From the IMG/VR virus record IMGVR_UViG_3300035698_023372, positions 1-38,986 of that record: a stretch of DNA of 38,986 nt. One strand, given 5' to 3'. Shown here in pieces: positions 1-8,176 of this stretch. The notes beneath the pieces are model-generated. The model was not told where the DNA came from and did no database searches. It saw only the letters and a list, made by a program, of their open reading frames with translations. This DNA is from a virus. The translations under genes were made by a program, and so were the position numbers. How positions within the stretch are numbered: the first letter of the stretch is position 1; the number at the start of each line of letters is the position of its first letter.

Positions 1-1
1 G

Positions 2-160
2 ATGGAACAAATAAAAAATATAGATTGTAATTTTTCACCTTGTTGGAAAGAAATGTCAGCGAAAAAATTAGTCAAATGGATTTTAGAAGACAAATTAAAT
101 GTTAGATTAAATCTTCAAATTCATAAAGTTATTTGGTCACCAACAAAAAGAGGAGTATGA
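2..160 (+). CDS. queE: 7-carboxy-7-deazaguanine synthase, C-terminal part
   Basis: This is the last 52 codons of a frame that enters from the left edge. The C-terminal stretch LNLQIHKVIW, followed by the final KRGV, matches the usual end of QueE, the radical SAM enzyme that converts 6-carboxytetrahydropterin to 7-carboxy-7-deazaguanine. The catalytic N-terminus with its iron-sulfur cysteines lies outside the window, so only the tail supports the call. It is strengthened by queC, folE and a dpdA-like gene following in the same operon. The stop TGA (158-160) overlaps the ATG (157) of the next gene. The ATG at position 2 is probably internal, because QueE is normally over 200 residues. Confidence 0.8.
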   Translation: MEQIKNIDCNFSPCWKEMSAKKLVKWILEDKLNVRLNLQIHKVIWSPTKRGV

Positions 161-999
161 AAGAAAAAATTTGTATAATTGGCCATACTGGGGTTGTCGG
201 TACTCAAGTTTATAGATATTTTAAAGAAAAAGCTCATCCCGTGATGGGATTATCTATTGATAGCCAAACTCACGATTGGGAACAAATTAATAATGATGCT
301 GATTATGTTTTTGTTTGTGTTCCTACACCTTATGTTTGGAAAAAACAACAATATGATTTATCAATTTTGGAAGAAATTTTATATAAATTAAACGAGAAAA
401 CAGTTATTATCAAATCAACTATCCTGCCTGGCACAACAGAAGAACTTCAGAAAAAATATCCCACCTTAACCCTTTTATTTAATCCTGAATTTTTAAGTGA
501 GACTACTGCTTGGGAGGATTTTGTTAATCCTGATAGGCAATTAATTGGTTACACCCAAAAGAGCTTAGTTCATTCTACGACAGTTCTCAATCTTCTTCCT
601 GAAAGTCATTATGGCATAATTATGAAAGCATCAGAAGCAGAAATAGCTAAATACATCAATAATTTTCATGGTGCTTTGATGATAATTTTTGCTAACTTCT
701 TTTATGATATATGTGAGAAAACAGGGGCAAATTTTGAAACAGTTAAGAAAGCAAGTCAAGCATCAAAATGGGTTGGTTCACCAATGGGTAGAATGTATTG
801 GGAAGTATTTCATAAAGGTAAAAGAGGTTATGGGGGTAGTTGTTTCCCAAAAGATGTTGATAGCTTAATTAAATGGTGTAAAAAAAATAAGATTAATACT
901 GAGATAATCGAAGCTACTAGAAAAGCTAATGTTCGTATATTAAAAAATCAAGGCTTAACTGAACAAGAAGCCGAGAAAGAGAAAAAACCAACAAAATGA
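157..999 (+). CDS. UDP-glucose/GDP-mannose dehydrogenase family protein, short form
   Basis: The protein has 280 residues from the ATG at 157, chosen because it overlaps the queE stop as ATGA; an in-frame ATG at 133 is less likely. A Rossmann start (KICIIGHTGVVG) is followed by STILPGTT near 87-94, NPEFLSE near 109-115, a KYINN segment near 165-169 and GGSCFPKD near 226-233 with the catalytic-type Cys229. These are signatures of NAD-dependent UDP-glucose or UDP-ManNAc dehydrogenases, which oxidise a sugar C6 to a carboxylate. The family usually has over 400 residues. Here the chain stops about 50 residues after the cysteine, so the C-terminal UDP-binding domain is missing. It overlaps queC by four bases. 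Fold assignment is firm; substrate and activity are uncertain. Confidence 0.85.
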   Translation: MKEKICIIGHTGVVGTQVYRYFKEKAHPVMGLSIDSQTHDWEQINNDADYVFVCVPTPYVWKKQQYDLSILEEILYKLNEKTVIIKSTILPGTTEELQKKYPTLTLLFNPEFLSETTAWEDFVNPDRQLIGYTQKSLVHSTTVLNLLPESHYGIIMKASEAEIAKYINNFHGALMIIFANFFYDICEKTGANFETVKKASQASKWVGSPMGRMYWEVFHKGKRGYGGSCFPKDVDSLIKWCKKNKINTEIIEATRKANVRILKNQGLTEQEAEKEKKPTK

Positions 1000-1661
1000 A
1001 GAAAACAGTAATTATTCTATCAGGGGGAATTGATTCTACTACCCTCGCTTATTACTTAAAAGATAAAGGGCATGAACTTTATGCTTTAACTTTTGATTAC
1101 GGGCAGAAGCATAGAAAAGAAATCTCAGCTGCTTTAACTATTACTCACCCGTTAAAAATACCACATAAAGTAATTGATATATCTTCAATTAAAAGTCTTC
1201 TTGAATCTTCTCTAACAAGATCAGATATCAAAGTTCCTCATGGGCATTATGCAGCAAAAAGCATGAAATCTACAGTTGTTCCTAATCGTAATATGATTAT
1301 GCTTTCAATCGCTGCAGGATATGCTAGTTCAATCAAGGCTCAATTTGTTGCTTTTGCTGCTCATAGTGGTGACCATTTTATCTATGCTGATTGTAGGCCC
1401 TTATTCGCTGATGCAATGAATGGAGTCTTAATGGCTTCTTTCTTTGATGATAAAATTGTACCTAAAATATTAGCTCCTTTTCTTGGTATGGATAAAACAG
1501 ATATTGTTAGAATGGGGCATATGTTAAGAGTACCTTTTGAATTAACGTGGTCGTGTTATAAAGGGTTAGAAAAACATTGTGGGCAATGTGGAACCTGTCA
1601 AGAAAGACGTGAGGCGTTTAAAGAAGCAGGGTTAATTGACTCAGTTAAATACAAAAAATGA
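996..1661 (+). CDS. queC: 7-cyano-7-deazaguanine (preQ0) synthase
   Basis: This 221-residue protein begins with the PP-loop ATPase motif SGGIDS (9-14). It ends with a zinc-binding cluster Cys187, Cys195, Cys198 and Cys201 in CYKGLEKHCGQCGTC, the hallmark of QueC. QueC uses ATP and ammonia to turn 7-carboxy-7-deazaguanine into preQ0. Length and motif order are normal and the enzyme looks intact. Its product is the base that DpdA/TGT-type enzymes insert. It is translationally coupled on both sides by four-base overlaps. Confidence 0.95.
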   Translation: MKKTVIILSGGIDSTTLAYYLKDKGHELYALTFDYGQKHRKEISAALTITHPLKIPHKVIDISSIKSLLESSLTRSDIKVPHGHYAAKSMKSTVVPNRNMIMLSIAAGYASSIKAQFVAFAAHSGDHFIYADCRPLFADAMNGVLMASFFDDKIVPKILAPFLGMDKTDIVRMGHMLRVPFELTWSCYKGLEKHCGQCGTCQERREAFKEAGLIDSVKYKK

Positions 1662-2107
1662 AAAAGATACATTATACCTACATCCAAGCAGAAAAAGACT
1701 GTAAAATGCTCGCTAAAGAGCTTTCCCATTATAAATTTGATTGGATTGTAACTATGGCACTTGGAGGATTAGTGCCATCTTGTATCTTAGGCAAACTTTT
1801 AAATATAAAAAAAGTTCAAGTAGTTCCTATTAGTTATTATGAAGAAACACAAAGAAAAGAGGGTAAACCAATAATACTTGCTAATTGGTTAATTCCAGAA
1901 AATGCGAAAGTTTTATTAATAGATGATATTGTCGATACTGGAGAAACAATGAAAAAAGTTCACAATCTGTTAATAGAGAAAAACAAGAAGGTTGTTTCTG
2001 TCGCTCTTCACTATAAACCAGATAAAGCATATGCTTTCAAACCTCATTATTGGATTAATAAAACTGATAAATGGATAATCTATCCTTGGGAGGTGAATGA
2101 CAAATGA
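1658..2107 (+). CDS. Gpt-like xanthine/guanine phosphoribosyltransferase
   Basis: This 149-residue type I phosphoribosyltransferase has the PRPP-binding loop VLLIDDIVDTGETM at 85-98. It resembles E. coli Gpt in layout: ALGGLVPS (34-41), PISYY (57-61), a lysine in HYKPD (Lys120) placed like the purine-contacting lysine of Gpt, and a C-terminal WIIYPWE (139-145) like the WIEQPWD of Gpt. The length equals Gpt (about 152). The expected reaction is guanine or xanthine plus PRPP giving the nucleoside monophosphate. It lies between queC and folE with four-base overlaps. That position suggests salvage of guanine released when a DNA transglycosylase exchanges bases, but this role is inference. Confidence 0.85.
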   Translation: MKKIHYTYIQAEKDCKMLAKELSHYKFDWIVTMALGGLVPSCILGKLLNIKKVQVVPISYYEETQRKEGKPIILANWLIPENAKVLLIDDIVDTGETMKKVHNLLIEKNKKVVSVALHYKPDKAYAFKPHYWINKTDKWIIYPWEVNDK

Positions 2108-2700
2108 CTTTACAAAGCGGATCAACAAAACCATCTAAAAACAAAATTGATAGTAAAAAACTCTATAAAGCGGCAGAGTTGTTATTAGACGCAATAGAAG
2201 GGGGCAAAAGAAGAGAAGGAACAGAAAGAACTCCAGAAAGAATAGCTCGTGATTGGCCAGAGATTTTTGAAGGCTATAATTATGAACCAAAAGACATTCT
2301 CAACAGAACTTTTGAGGCAGAAAAGTATGATGAGATGATAATAATAAGCACCGATTTTACAAGCACTTGTGAACATCATCTATTACCTTTTAGAGGTAAG
2401 GCTTGGATAGGATATATTCCCAAGAAAAAAATAATAGGTTTAGATAAATTAATTAAACTCGTTTGGATGTTTTCTAAAAGGCTTCAGAATCAAGAAAGAA
2501 TTACCCGTCAAGTAGCAGAATCAATCACGAAAGTCTTGAAACCCTTAGGTGTTATGGTTGTATTAAAGGCTAGTCACGACTGTGTTTCATTAAGAGGAAC
2601 AAAGTCAATTAATAGTATTACTACAACTTCTTCTTGTTTTGGTGTATTTAGAAAAAAAGCAGAAGTAAGACAGGAATTTCTAAATCTTATTGAAAAATGA
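2104..2700 (+). CDS. folE: GTP cyclohydrolase I
   Basis: FolE converts GTP to dihydroneopterin triphosphate, the first step of both folate and 7-deazaguanine synthesis. The 198-residue protein has the zinc ligands Cys89 and His92 in CEHHL and Cys160 in HDCVSLRG, plus the usual helix around QERITRQVAESI. Length and motifs are normal for type IA enzymes. In this operon it most likely feeds preQ0 synthesis for DNA modification. It starts by a four-base overlap with the phosphoribosyltransferase gene and ends by one with the dpdA-like gene. Confidence 0.95.
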   Translation: MTLQSGSTKPSKNKIDSKKLYKAAELLLDAIEGGKRREGTERTPERIARDWPEIFEGYNYEPKDILNRTFEAEKYDEMIIISTDFTSTCEHHLLPFRGKAWIGYIPKKKIIGLDKLIKLVWMFSKRLQNQERITRQVAESITKVLKPLGVMVVLKASHDCVSLRGTKSINSITTTSSCFGVFRKKAEVRQEFLNLIEK

Positions 2701-3512
2701 AATTATATTTTGCTGGATATAGTGCTTATCCAAATGAAGCCAAAAAAGCAGGTTTACAAAACATACTTGAATCTTATTTAAAATTTAAGAATAAAACAGG
2801 TAAAGGAGAGTTTATTCGATGGCATAAAAATAGAGATTTATTAGGAAAAAACATCTTTTTAGATTCAGGAGCCTTTTCTGCTTGGACGAGAAAAATTCCA
2901 ATTGATATTGATAATTATGCTACTTTTGTAAAGAAATATCTCCCTCATTTGGCGGTTTATGCCAACTTAGATGTCATTGGTGATTCTAAAAAAACTGCTA
3001 AAAATCAAGAATATTTAGAGAAATTAGGATTAAAACCTTTAGCAACTTTTCACATCGGTTCGCCTTACTCTGAATTAGAAAAAATGACTAAAAAATATGA
3101 TTATCTTGCTTTAGGAGGATTAGTGGGAGTTCCTTATGCAAGAAGAATAAAGCATCTAGATAAATGTTTTCGTATTATTAGATTAAAATCTAAGGTTCAT
3201 GGTTATGGAGTTGGCGATTTGAAATTAATGTTGCGTTACCCTTTTTATTCAGTTGATAATACTAACTGGATAATGGGAGGGCGAATAGGAGCAGTTTACC
3301 GTTTTGATAAAGAAACAGTTAAATTACAAAGTACATGGTATAAAGATAAGCGAATTTTTGATAGAATAAAGAAGATAGATATTTATAAATTTTTTGATAT
3401 GAAAAACACAGCACATAGAAACCGCACTTTAGAAAATGCTATTATATTCAAAGAAATAGAAACTTTTATAACCCATGTTTGGGAGAAAAGAGGTATTAAA
3501 TGGCAAAATTAA
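2697..3512 (+). CDS. dpdA: DpdA-like DNA-guanine transglycosylase (TGT paralogue)
   Basis: This 271-residue protein has the core pattern of tRNA-guanine transglycosylases in a shortened, diverged form. LDSGAFSAW (Asp56) matches the DSGGFQ substrate loop, ANLDVIGD follows at 89-96, GGLVG (140-144) matches GGLAVG, and HGYGVGD (168-174) precedes VDNTNW, where Asp187 sits at the position of the TGT nucleophile. The C-terminal zinc-binding CxCxxC region of true TGT is absent. That combination, next to folE, queC and queE in a phage, is typical of DpdA, which exchanges guanine in DNA for a 7-deazaguanine base. It overlaps folE by four bases and the ParB-like gene by thirteen. Assignment to a DpdA subgroup is not possible by eye. 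Confidence 0.85.
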   Translation: MKLYFAGYSAYPNEAKKAGLQNILESYLKFKNKTGKGEFIRWHKNRDLLGKNIFLDSGAFSAWTRKIPIDIDNYATFVKKYLPHLAVYANLDVIGDSKKTAKNQEYLEKLGLKPLATFHIGSPYSELEKMTKKYDYLALGGLVGVPYARRIKHLDKCFRIIRLKSKVHGYGVGDLKLMLRYPFYSVDNTNWIMGGRIGAVYRFDKETVKLQSTWYKDKRIFDRIKKIDIYKFFDMKNTAHRNRTLENAIIFKEIETFITHVWEKRGIKWQN

Positions 3513-4147
3513 AATATTCTCACGAAATAAAACTCATCAATGTAAATGAAATTAGATTGAATAAATACAATCCTAATATCATGGAACCTGAGTTAATGAC
3601 ACAATTGAGTGAAAGGATGAAAGAAGAAGGGATACTTCAACCTATTTTATTGCGTAATGTCAAACCAAAAGGGAAAACAAAATATGAAGTTGTTGACGGC
3701 GAACATCGTTATCTTGCTGCTAAAAAGATTGGTTATGAAGAAGTTCCCACTATAGTGCTTGATAAAAAACTTCCCGAAGCAATAATTTCTTCTATTAACA
3801 TGAACAAATTGAGAGGCGAATTTGACACCTTAAAATTAGCAGAAGTGATTCATACTCTTCACGAAACTTACTCAATGGAAGAATTAGAAGAAAAACTTGG
3901 TTATACATCTGAACAAATTGAAGGATTAGAAAATTTACTTAATTATGATTTTGATTCATTTAGCGATGAAGGAGTCGAACTTGAAAAAGGCACAGCTGAA
4001 GAATATGAATTTAAAATTATGTTAAATGCTAAACAAAATGGGATTATTGAAAAAGCAATTGAGACAACAGGGAAAGAAAATGTTGCTGATGCCTTAGTAG
4101 TTGTTTGTTTAGAATATCTATCAAAACATGGCGGAAAAAAATCTTAA
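3500..4147 (+). CDS. ParB-like nuclease domain protein
   Basis: The N-terminal half is a ParB/sulfiredoxin-type domain: a short strand with NKYNPN (21-26), GILQPILLR (44-52) and DGEHRYLAAKKIG (66-78). The rest has a helix-turn-helix-like stretch around YSMEELEEKLGYTSEQIEG. The total of 215 residues is shorter than chromosomal ParB, and no ParA gene is nearby. Proteins of this type are common just upstream of phage terminases, where they may bind DNA or assist modification; the function here is unknown. The start at 3500 has an AGAGG ribosome site and overlaps the end of the dpdA-like gene. Confidence 0.8.
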   Translation: MAKLKYSHEIKLINVNEIRLNKYNPNIMEPELMTQLSERMKEEGILQPILLRNVKPKGKTKYEVVDGEHRYLAAKKIGYEEVPTIVLDKKLPEAIISSINMNKLRGEFDTLKLAEVIHTLHETYSMEELEEKLGYTSEQIEGLENLLNYDFDSFSDEGVELEKGTAEEYEFKIMLNAKQNGIIEKAIETTGKENVADALVVVCLEYLSKHGGKKS

Positions 4148-4793
4148 AAGTATCTTACCAACAACTGGAGAGATAAGTTTAGAAGCTCAAAATGCTGATC
4201 CTGATGATATTCACAGAATAGCCTTTCGTAGAGGTAAGGTAAGAGAATTAACACGAATGGGGTATGAACCTCATCAAATTGTTGAGATTCTCAAAAAAGG
4301 TGTTAAAGTTGGCAAAAGCCAAAAAAAAGTTATTATCTCTATTAGTAAGCAAGTTATTCAAAATGATATAAATTATCTTAGACAAGAAGATTTATCACAG
4401 GATGTAGATTTTACTGAAAAGAGAGCAGAGATATTAGACAAACTTCGATTTCTATATAATCGGGCAATTAGTGAATACTTAAATGCAAAAGGGTCAATTA
4501 GAAACAGTTTCATGAACACAGCTCTAACAATTTTAGGTAAAATAGTAGAAATAGAAGGTATAAAATCACCTGAAGGATTAAATGTTAATTTAGGATCACA
4601 AGCAAAAATAAGTAAATATGCTACTGAAATTCATAAACTAAACGAAGATGACAAAATTACTATTATCAACGCCGTTCGAAAAGTTCTTAAGCAACGCCAA
4701 CCTGAAAGAATTGGCGACTCTGGAGTTTCTAGCAAGTCATCCCGAATATCAACACAAGCCAGTGACGATGAGGGAATTTCTAGAGAATCCTAA
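4128..4793 (+). CDS. Probable terminase small subunit
   Basis: The 221-residue protein is immediately upstream of, and overlaps by 146 bases, the terminase large subunit. Residues around 32-75 (RRGKVRELTRMGYEPHQIVE and what follows) look like a DNA-binding helix-turn-helix, with a long helical middle and a Ser-rich charged tail. Small terminase subunits recognise the packaging start site and load the large subunit. Sequence conservation in this family is low, so the call rests mainly on position, size and the helical DNA-binding start. Confidence 0.6.
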   Translation: MAEKNLKSILPTTGEISLEAQNADPDDIHRIAFRRGKVRELTRMGYEPHQIVEILKKGVKVGKSQKKVIISISKQVIQNDINYLRQEDLSQDVDFTEKRAEILDKLRFLYNRAISEYLNAKGSIRNSFMNTALTILGKIVEIEGIKSPEGLNVNLGSQAKISKYATEIHKLNEDDKITIINAVRKVLKQRQPERIGDSGVSSKSSRISTQASDDEGISRES

Positions 4794-7700
4794 TTTTGTT
4801 ACTGAACAAGATGCGGCCAGACCTTTCAACAAACAACTTTTAATTAAAATCTTCGATAGCGGTAAAGATTTTAAAGACTTCGAAAATCTTGGAGAATACG
4901 AAGAAGTTCTTTATATCGCTGGAATTGGCTCTGGTAAGTGTTTAGCCAAAGGAACTAAGGTTATTAAATATTCAGGGGAAATAGATACTGTCGAAAACAT
5001 AAAATCAGGCGACTTTCTGATGGGTAATGATAGTTCTCCAAGAAAAGTAATTTCTACAACTTCTGGAAAAGAAAAACTTTTTAAGATAACCCCTGTTAAA
5101 GGAGAGTCGTTTATTGTTAATGCTTCCCATGTTCTTTCATTAAAAAGAACCAATAAGGGGATTATTGCTAAAAATGGTAGGAGAGACCAACTTGCTGGTC
5201 AAATAGTGAATTTATCAGTTAAAGACTATCTTCATCTTAGTAAAAAGATGAAAGGGATTCTTAAGTTATGGAGAACAGGAATTAAATTTGATGAAAAGAA
5301 AGTTGATATTGACCCTTATTTTCTTGGGCTATGGTTAGGAGATGGAAATAAACATAATATAGGTATTACAACGCAAGACAAAGAAATTAAAAAAGAAGTC
5401 TACAACCAAGCAAAAAAATTAAATTTGTTTGTAACTGTTAACCAAAATAAAAATAAAACTTGCCCAACATATATTATTACGAGCGGGACTAGATATGGGG
5501 GGTATGGAAGAAATAAAGCATTGGAATCATTTAAGAAATATAATCTGCTTAATAATAAACATATACCATTAGAATATAAAACAAATTCAAGGAAAGCTAG
5601 ATTACAATTATTGGCAGGATTAATAGATAGTGATGGTTATCAAGGAAACAATTGTTTTGAATTTTCCAACAAAAATAAAATATTATGTGAAGATGTTTTA
5701 TATCTTTGTCGTTCATTAGGATTTGCTACTTATTTAAAACGAAGAACAACCAAATGTAGAAGTAAAAAGTTTACTTCCTATCGTATATCAATTAGTGGGG
5801 AGTTATCTAAAGTTCCCAATAGACTCAAAAGAAAACAATGTTCTAAAAGAAAGCAGAAAAAAAATATATTGTTAACTGGTTTCAAAATAGAATCAATTGG
5901 CGTGGGCACATACTATGGCTTTGAATTAGACAAAAACCATTTATATTTATTAGGAGATTTTACTGTTACTCACAATAGTTTTATTTCTTCACTAGCAATA
6001 ACTTATATTATCTATCGCCTTCTTTGTTTAGAAAATCCACAAGCATATTTTAAATTTGCCAAAGGCACTAAGATTGCTTTTGTCAATGTTTCTAAATCAT
6101 TTAGTCAAGCTAAAGACATAGTTTTTGGTGAGATTAAAAATAGAATTGATAATAATCAATGGTTTCAAAACTTTTATCCTCCTGACCCACGTATTAAATC
6201 AAAAATTAGACTGCCTAAAAATATTTTTATTATACCTATAGGCTCAAATGAAGAAGCTCCCCTTGGTTATAATATTTTTGGATCAGTTATTGATGAAGCT
6301 TCATTCCATACTTCAACTAAAGATAAAGACTATGCTGAAGAATCTTACAATCAAATTAAAAAACGTATTCGTTCTCGATTCTTTAGTAGAGGCAAAATGT
6401 TTATTATTACTTCTCCTAGATATGTTTATGATTTTGCTGAAAAGAAATGGCAAGAAGAAGAAAATAATTCTAAAGTGTTTAGACAAAGAACGCCTCTTTG
6501 GGAAGCAATGCCTGAAGAGATGTTTACTGGAGATAAATTTGATTTAGGCAATTATATTCCTAGATATCAAGGTAAAAAATTAATGGTGCCTACCGAATAT
6601 GAAGACGAATTTAAACAAAATCCTGAAAGAGCAATGCGAGATTATGGTGCCGAGCCTTCAATGGCTATTCAAGGCTTTTTTAATGACGCAAATACAATTC
6701 CTGCCAATGCTAATCCTAATAGAAAACACCCTATTAGCCCTAAAACTGGCGAATTTTCTGAATGGTTCTTTAACTTAAAAAGTAGTGAGAATTTTGATAC
6801 TGATAAGCGATTTATTCATATCGATTTAGGATTAAATAAAGAAGGGAAAGGTGACTGTGCTGGTTTTGCTATGGGGAAATTTAATGGTTGGGTAGAAGCA
6901 AAAAGCTCTGAGGGTAAGATTGAGAAACGCCCTAAAATCTTTATTGACTTTATGTTAAAAATAGAAGCAAAACCAAAAGACGAAATACAATTTGAGGATA
7001 TTAGAAAATTAGTTTATAAATTAAGAGACATTGGTTATAATATTCATAAGGTAACTTTTGATGGATTTCAATCGGTAGATAGCGTTCAAACTTTGAAATC
7101 AGCAGGATTTAATGCTGACTTTTTTTCAGTAGATAGAAAACCAGAACCATATTACACTCTTAAATCTGCCCTTTTAGACAAAAGATTAGATTATTATCAT
7201 TACCGCCCATTAATTGAAGAATTACAACAATTAGAAGAAGTTAGAGCTTTAAAGATTGACCATCCAAGAGGTGGTTGTTTTACAGGAGAAACCAGGGTAT
7301 CGCTTCTAAATGGAACACAACCTACCTTTAAAGAGTTATCTAAGAACTATTCCAAAAAACCATTCTGGGTTTATACTATTAGGAAAGACGGAAATATTGG
7401 AGCTGGCTTAGCAAAGAACCCAAGAATTACTTATAAGAATGTTGATATAATCGAAATAGAATTAGATAATTTCCAAATAGTTAGATGTACACCAGAACAT
7501 AAGTTTCTACTCTTAAATGGAAAGTATATCGAGGCACAGAACCTAACTACTAGCATGTCTTTGATGCCACTTTACAGAGTGGTGAGTAATAAGGGGGGGT
7601 GGAAAGATTACGAAAGATTTTGGAATCCAAAGACAAAAAAGAGATTGTTGACCCATCAAGTGATATTTAGACAATTTAACAAAGAACTAAATGAAATTAC

Positions 7701-8130
7701 CCATCATAAAGATGGCAATAAAAGAAACAATACACCACAAAATTTAAACGGATTATCCAGATATGAACATGGCAGTCACCATACCAAGAAACGTCACAAG
7801 GAAGATACAGAATATCATAGGAAGGTAGTTGGGGCTACAAGTAGGTATGTCAAGAGTAAATTGGGAAGGGAAAATTCACGGCTTAATATGATTAAAGTAA
7901 ATAAAAGACAATATCCACTCAGAGGAGCAAAGAGTAATCACCATATTCTATCTATTAGAAAAGGTGGCAAAATGGATGTATATGATTTAGAGGTAGAAAA
8001 AACTGGCAATTTTGCTTTATCGGCAGGGATATTCGTTCATAATTCAAAAGATGTCGCTGACGCAGTTGCTGGAGTTTGTTATCATTGTGCCCAAGGAGTA
8101 CCAGGGCGTGGTTTTAAAATTGTAGGTTAA
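4648..8130 (+). CDS. terL: Terminase large subunit carrying two inteins
   Basis: The 1160-residue precursor would splice to about 558 residues, a normal TerL length. The ATPase P-loop GIGSGK (92-97) is interrupted by intein 1 and resumes as SFISSLA at 444. Walker B is VIDEAS with Asp549 and Glu550. The RNase H-like nuclease shows IHIDLG (Asp726) and VTFDG (Asp805). Its last motif GGSKDVADAV is split by intein 2 between Gly876 and Ser1133, and the catalytic-type aspartates 1135 and 1138 follow. TerL packages DNA into proheads and cuts concatemers. Removal of both inteins would be needed to form the ATPase and nuclease sites. The ATG at 4648 is used; an in-frame ATG at 4768 is possible. Confidence 0.93.
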   Translation: MTKLLLSTPFEKFLSNANLKELATLEFLASHPEYQHKPVTMREFLENPNFVTEQDAARPFNKQLLIKIFDSGKDFKDFENLGEYEEVLYIAGIGSGKCLAKGTKVIKYSGEIDTVENIKSGDFLMGNDSSPRKVISTTSGKEKLFKITPVKGESFIVNASHVLSLKRTNKGIIAKNGRRDQLAGQIVNLSVKDYLHLSKKMKGILKLWRTGIKFDEKKVDIDPYFLGLWLGDGNKHNIGITTQDKEIKKEVYNQAKKLNLFVTVNQNKNKTCPTYIITSGTRYGGYGRNKALESFKKYNLLNNKHIPLEYKTNSRKARLQLLAGLIDSDGYQGNNCFEFSNKNKILCEDVLYLCRSLGFATYLKRRTTKCRSKKFTSYRISISGELSKVPNRLKRKQCSKRKQKKNILLTGFKIESIGVGTYYGFELDKNHLYLLGDFTVTHNSFISSLAITYIIYRLLCLENPQAYFKFAKGTKIAFVNVSKSFSQAKDIVFGEIKNRIDNNQWFQNFYPPDPRIKSKIRLPKNIFIIPIGSNEEAPLGYNIFGSVIDEASFHTSTKDKDYAEESYNQIKKRIRSRFFSRGKMFIITSPRYVYDFAEKKWQEEENNSKVFRQRTPLWEAMPEEMFTGDKFDLGNYIPRYQGKKLMVPTEYEDEFKQNPERAMRDYGAEPSMAIQGFFNDANTIPANANPNRKHPISPKTGEFSEWFFNLKSSENFDTDKRFIHIDLGLNKEGKGDCAGFAMGKFNGWVEAKSSEGKIEKRPKIFIDFMLKIEAKPKDEIQFEDIRKLVYKLRDIGYNIHKVTFDGFQSVDSVQTLKSAGFNADFFSVDRKPEPYYTLKSALLDKRLDYYHYRPLIEELQQLEEVRALKIDHPRGGCFTGETRVSLLNGTQPTFKELSKNYSKKPFWVYTIRKDGNIGAGLAKNPRITYKNVDIIEIELDNFQIVRCTPEHKFLLLNGKYIEAQNLTTSMSLMPLYRVVSNKGGWKDYERFWNPKTKKRLLTHQVIFRQFNKELNEITHHKDGNKRNNTPQNLNGLSRYEHGSHHTKKRHKEDTEYHRKVVGATSRYVKSKLGRENSRLNMIKVNKRQYPLRGAKSNHHILSIRKGGKMDVYDLEVEKTGNFALSAGIFVHNSKDVADAVAGVCYHCAQGVPGRGFKIVG
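4939..5976 (+). other. Intein 1 of TerL, with LAGLIDADG endonuclease
   Basis: Residues 98-443 of the precursor (346 residues). The element starts with Cys98 directly after the P-loop lysine. It has an N-terminal splicing block CLAKGTKVI, a block B-like VNASHVLSL, and ends with VTHN before Ser444, the canonical His-Asn/Ser junction. Two LAGLIDADG-type motifs, FLGLWLGDG (near 225) and LLAGLIDSDG (near 322), mark a homing endonuclease. The frame is open throughout and flanking residues rejoin as GSGKSF, a perfect Walker A. It looks splicing-competent. Confidence 0.93.
7276..8043 (+). other. Intein 2 of TerL, with HNH endonuclease
   Basis: Residues 877-1132 of the precursor (256 residues). It starts with Cys877 in CFTGETRVSLL, has the block B motif CTPEHKFLL with the usual Thr and His, and ends with IFVHN before Ser1133. 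The insert between the splicing halves contains THHKDGNKRNN and a following Asn/His region, typical of HNH homing endonucleases rather than LAGLIDADG. Removal rejoins PRGG to SKDVADAV, the conserved last nuclease motif of TerL. All recognised splicing residues are present. Confidence 0.92.
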
Positions 8131-8133
8131 AAC

Positions 8134-8162
8134 TTGTATTTTTTTGATAAATAATGTATTAT
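8134..8162 (+). promoter_or_regulatory. Candidate sigma70-like promoter upstream of portal
   Basis: A -35-like TTGTAT (8134-8139) and a -10-like TATTAT (8157-8162) are separated by 17 bases, in the short gap between terL and the portal gene. The portal ATG is 15 bases after the -10 box and lacks a strong ribosome site, so the leader would be very short. Seen by eye only; chance matches are frequent in AT-rich DNA. Confidence 0.4.
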
Positions 8163-8176
8163 TTCTATAGAAAGCT

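Noticed and set aside
4939-5976. Group I or II intron instead of an intein in terL
   Set aside because: The insert is in frame throughout, begins with Cys, ends His-Asn before Ser and has protein-splicing blocks, so an intein explains it.
6248-6547. 99-codon + frame inside terL
   Set aside because: It overlaps conserved terL sequence, including Walker B, in another frame, and its translation is low-complexity Leu/Lys.
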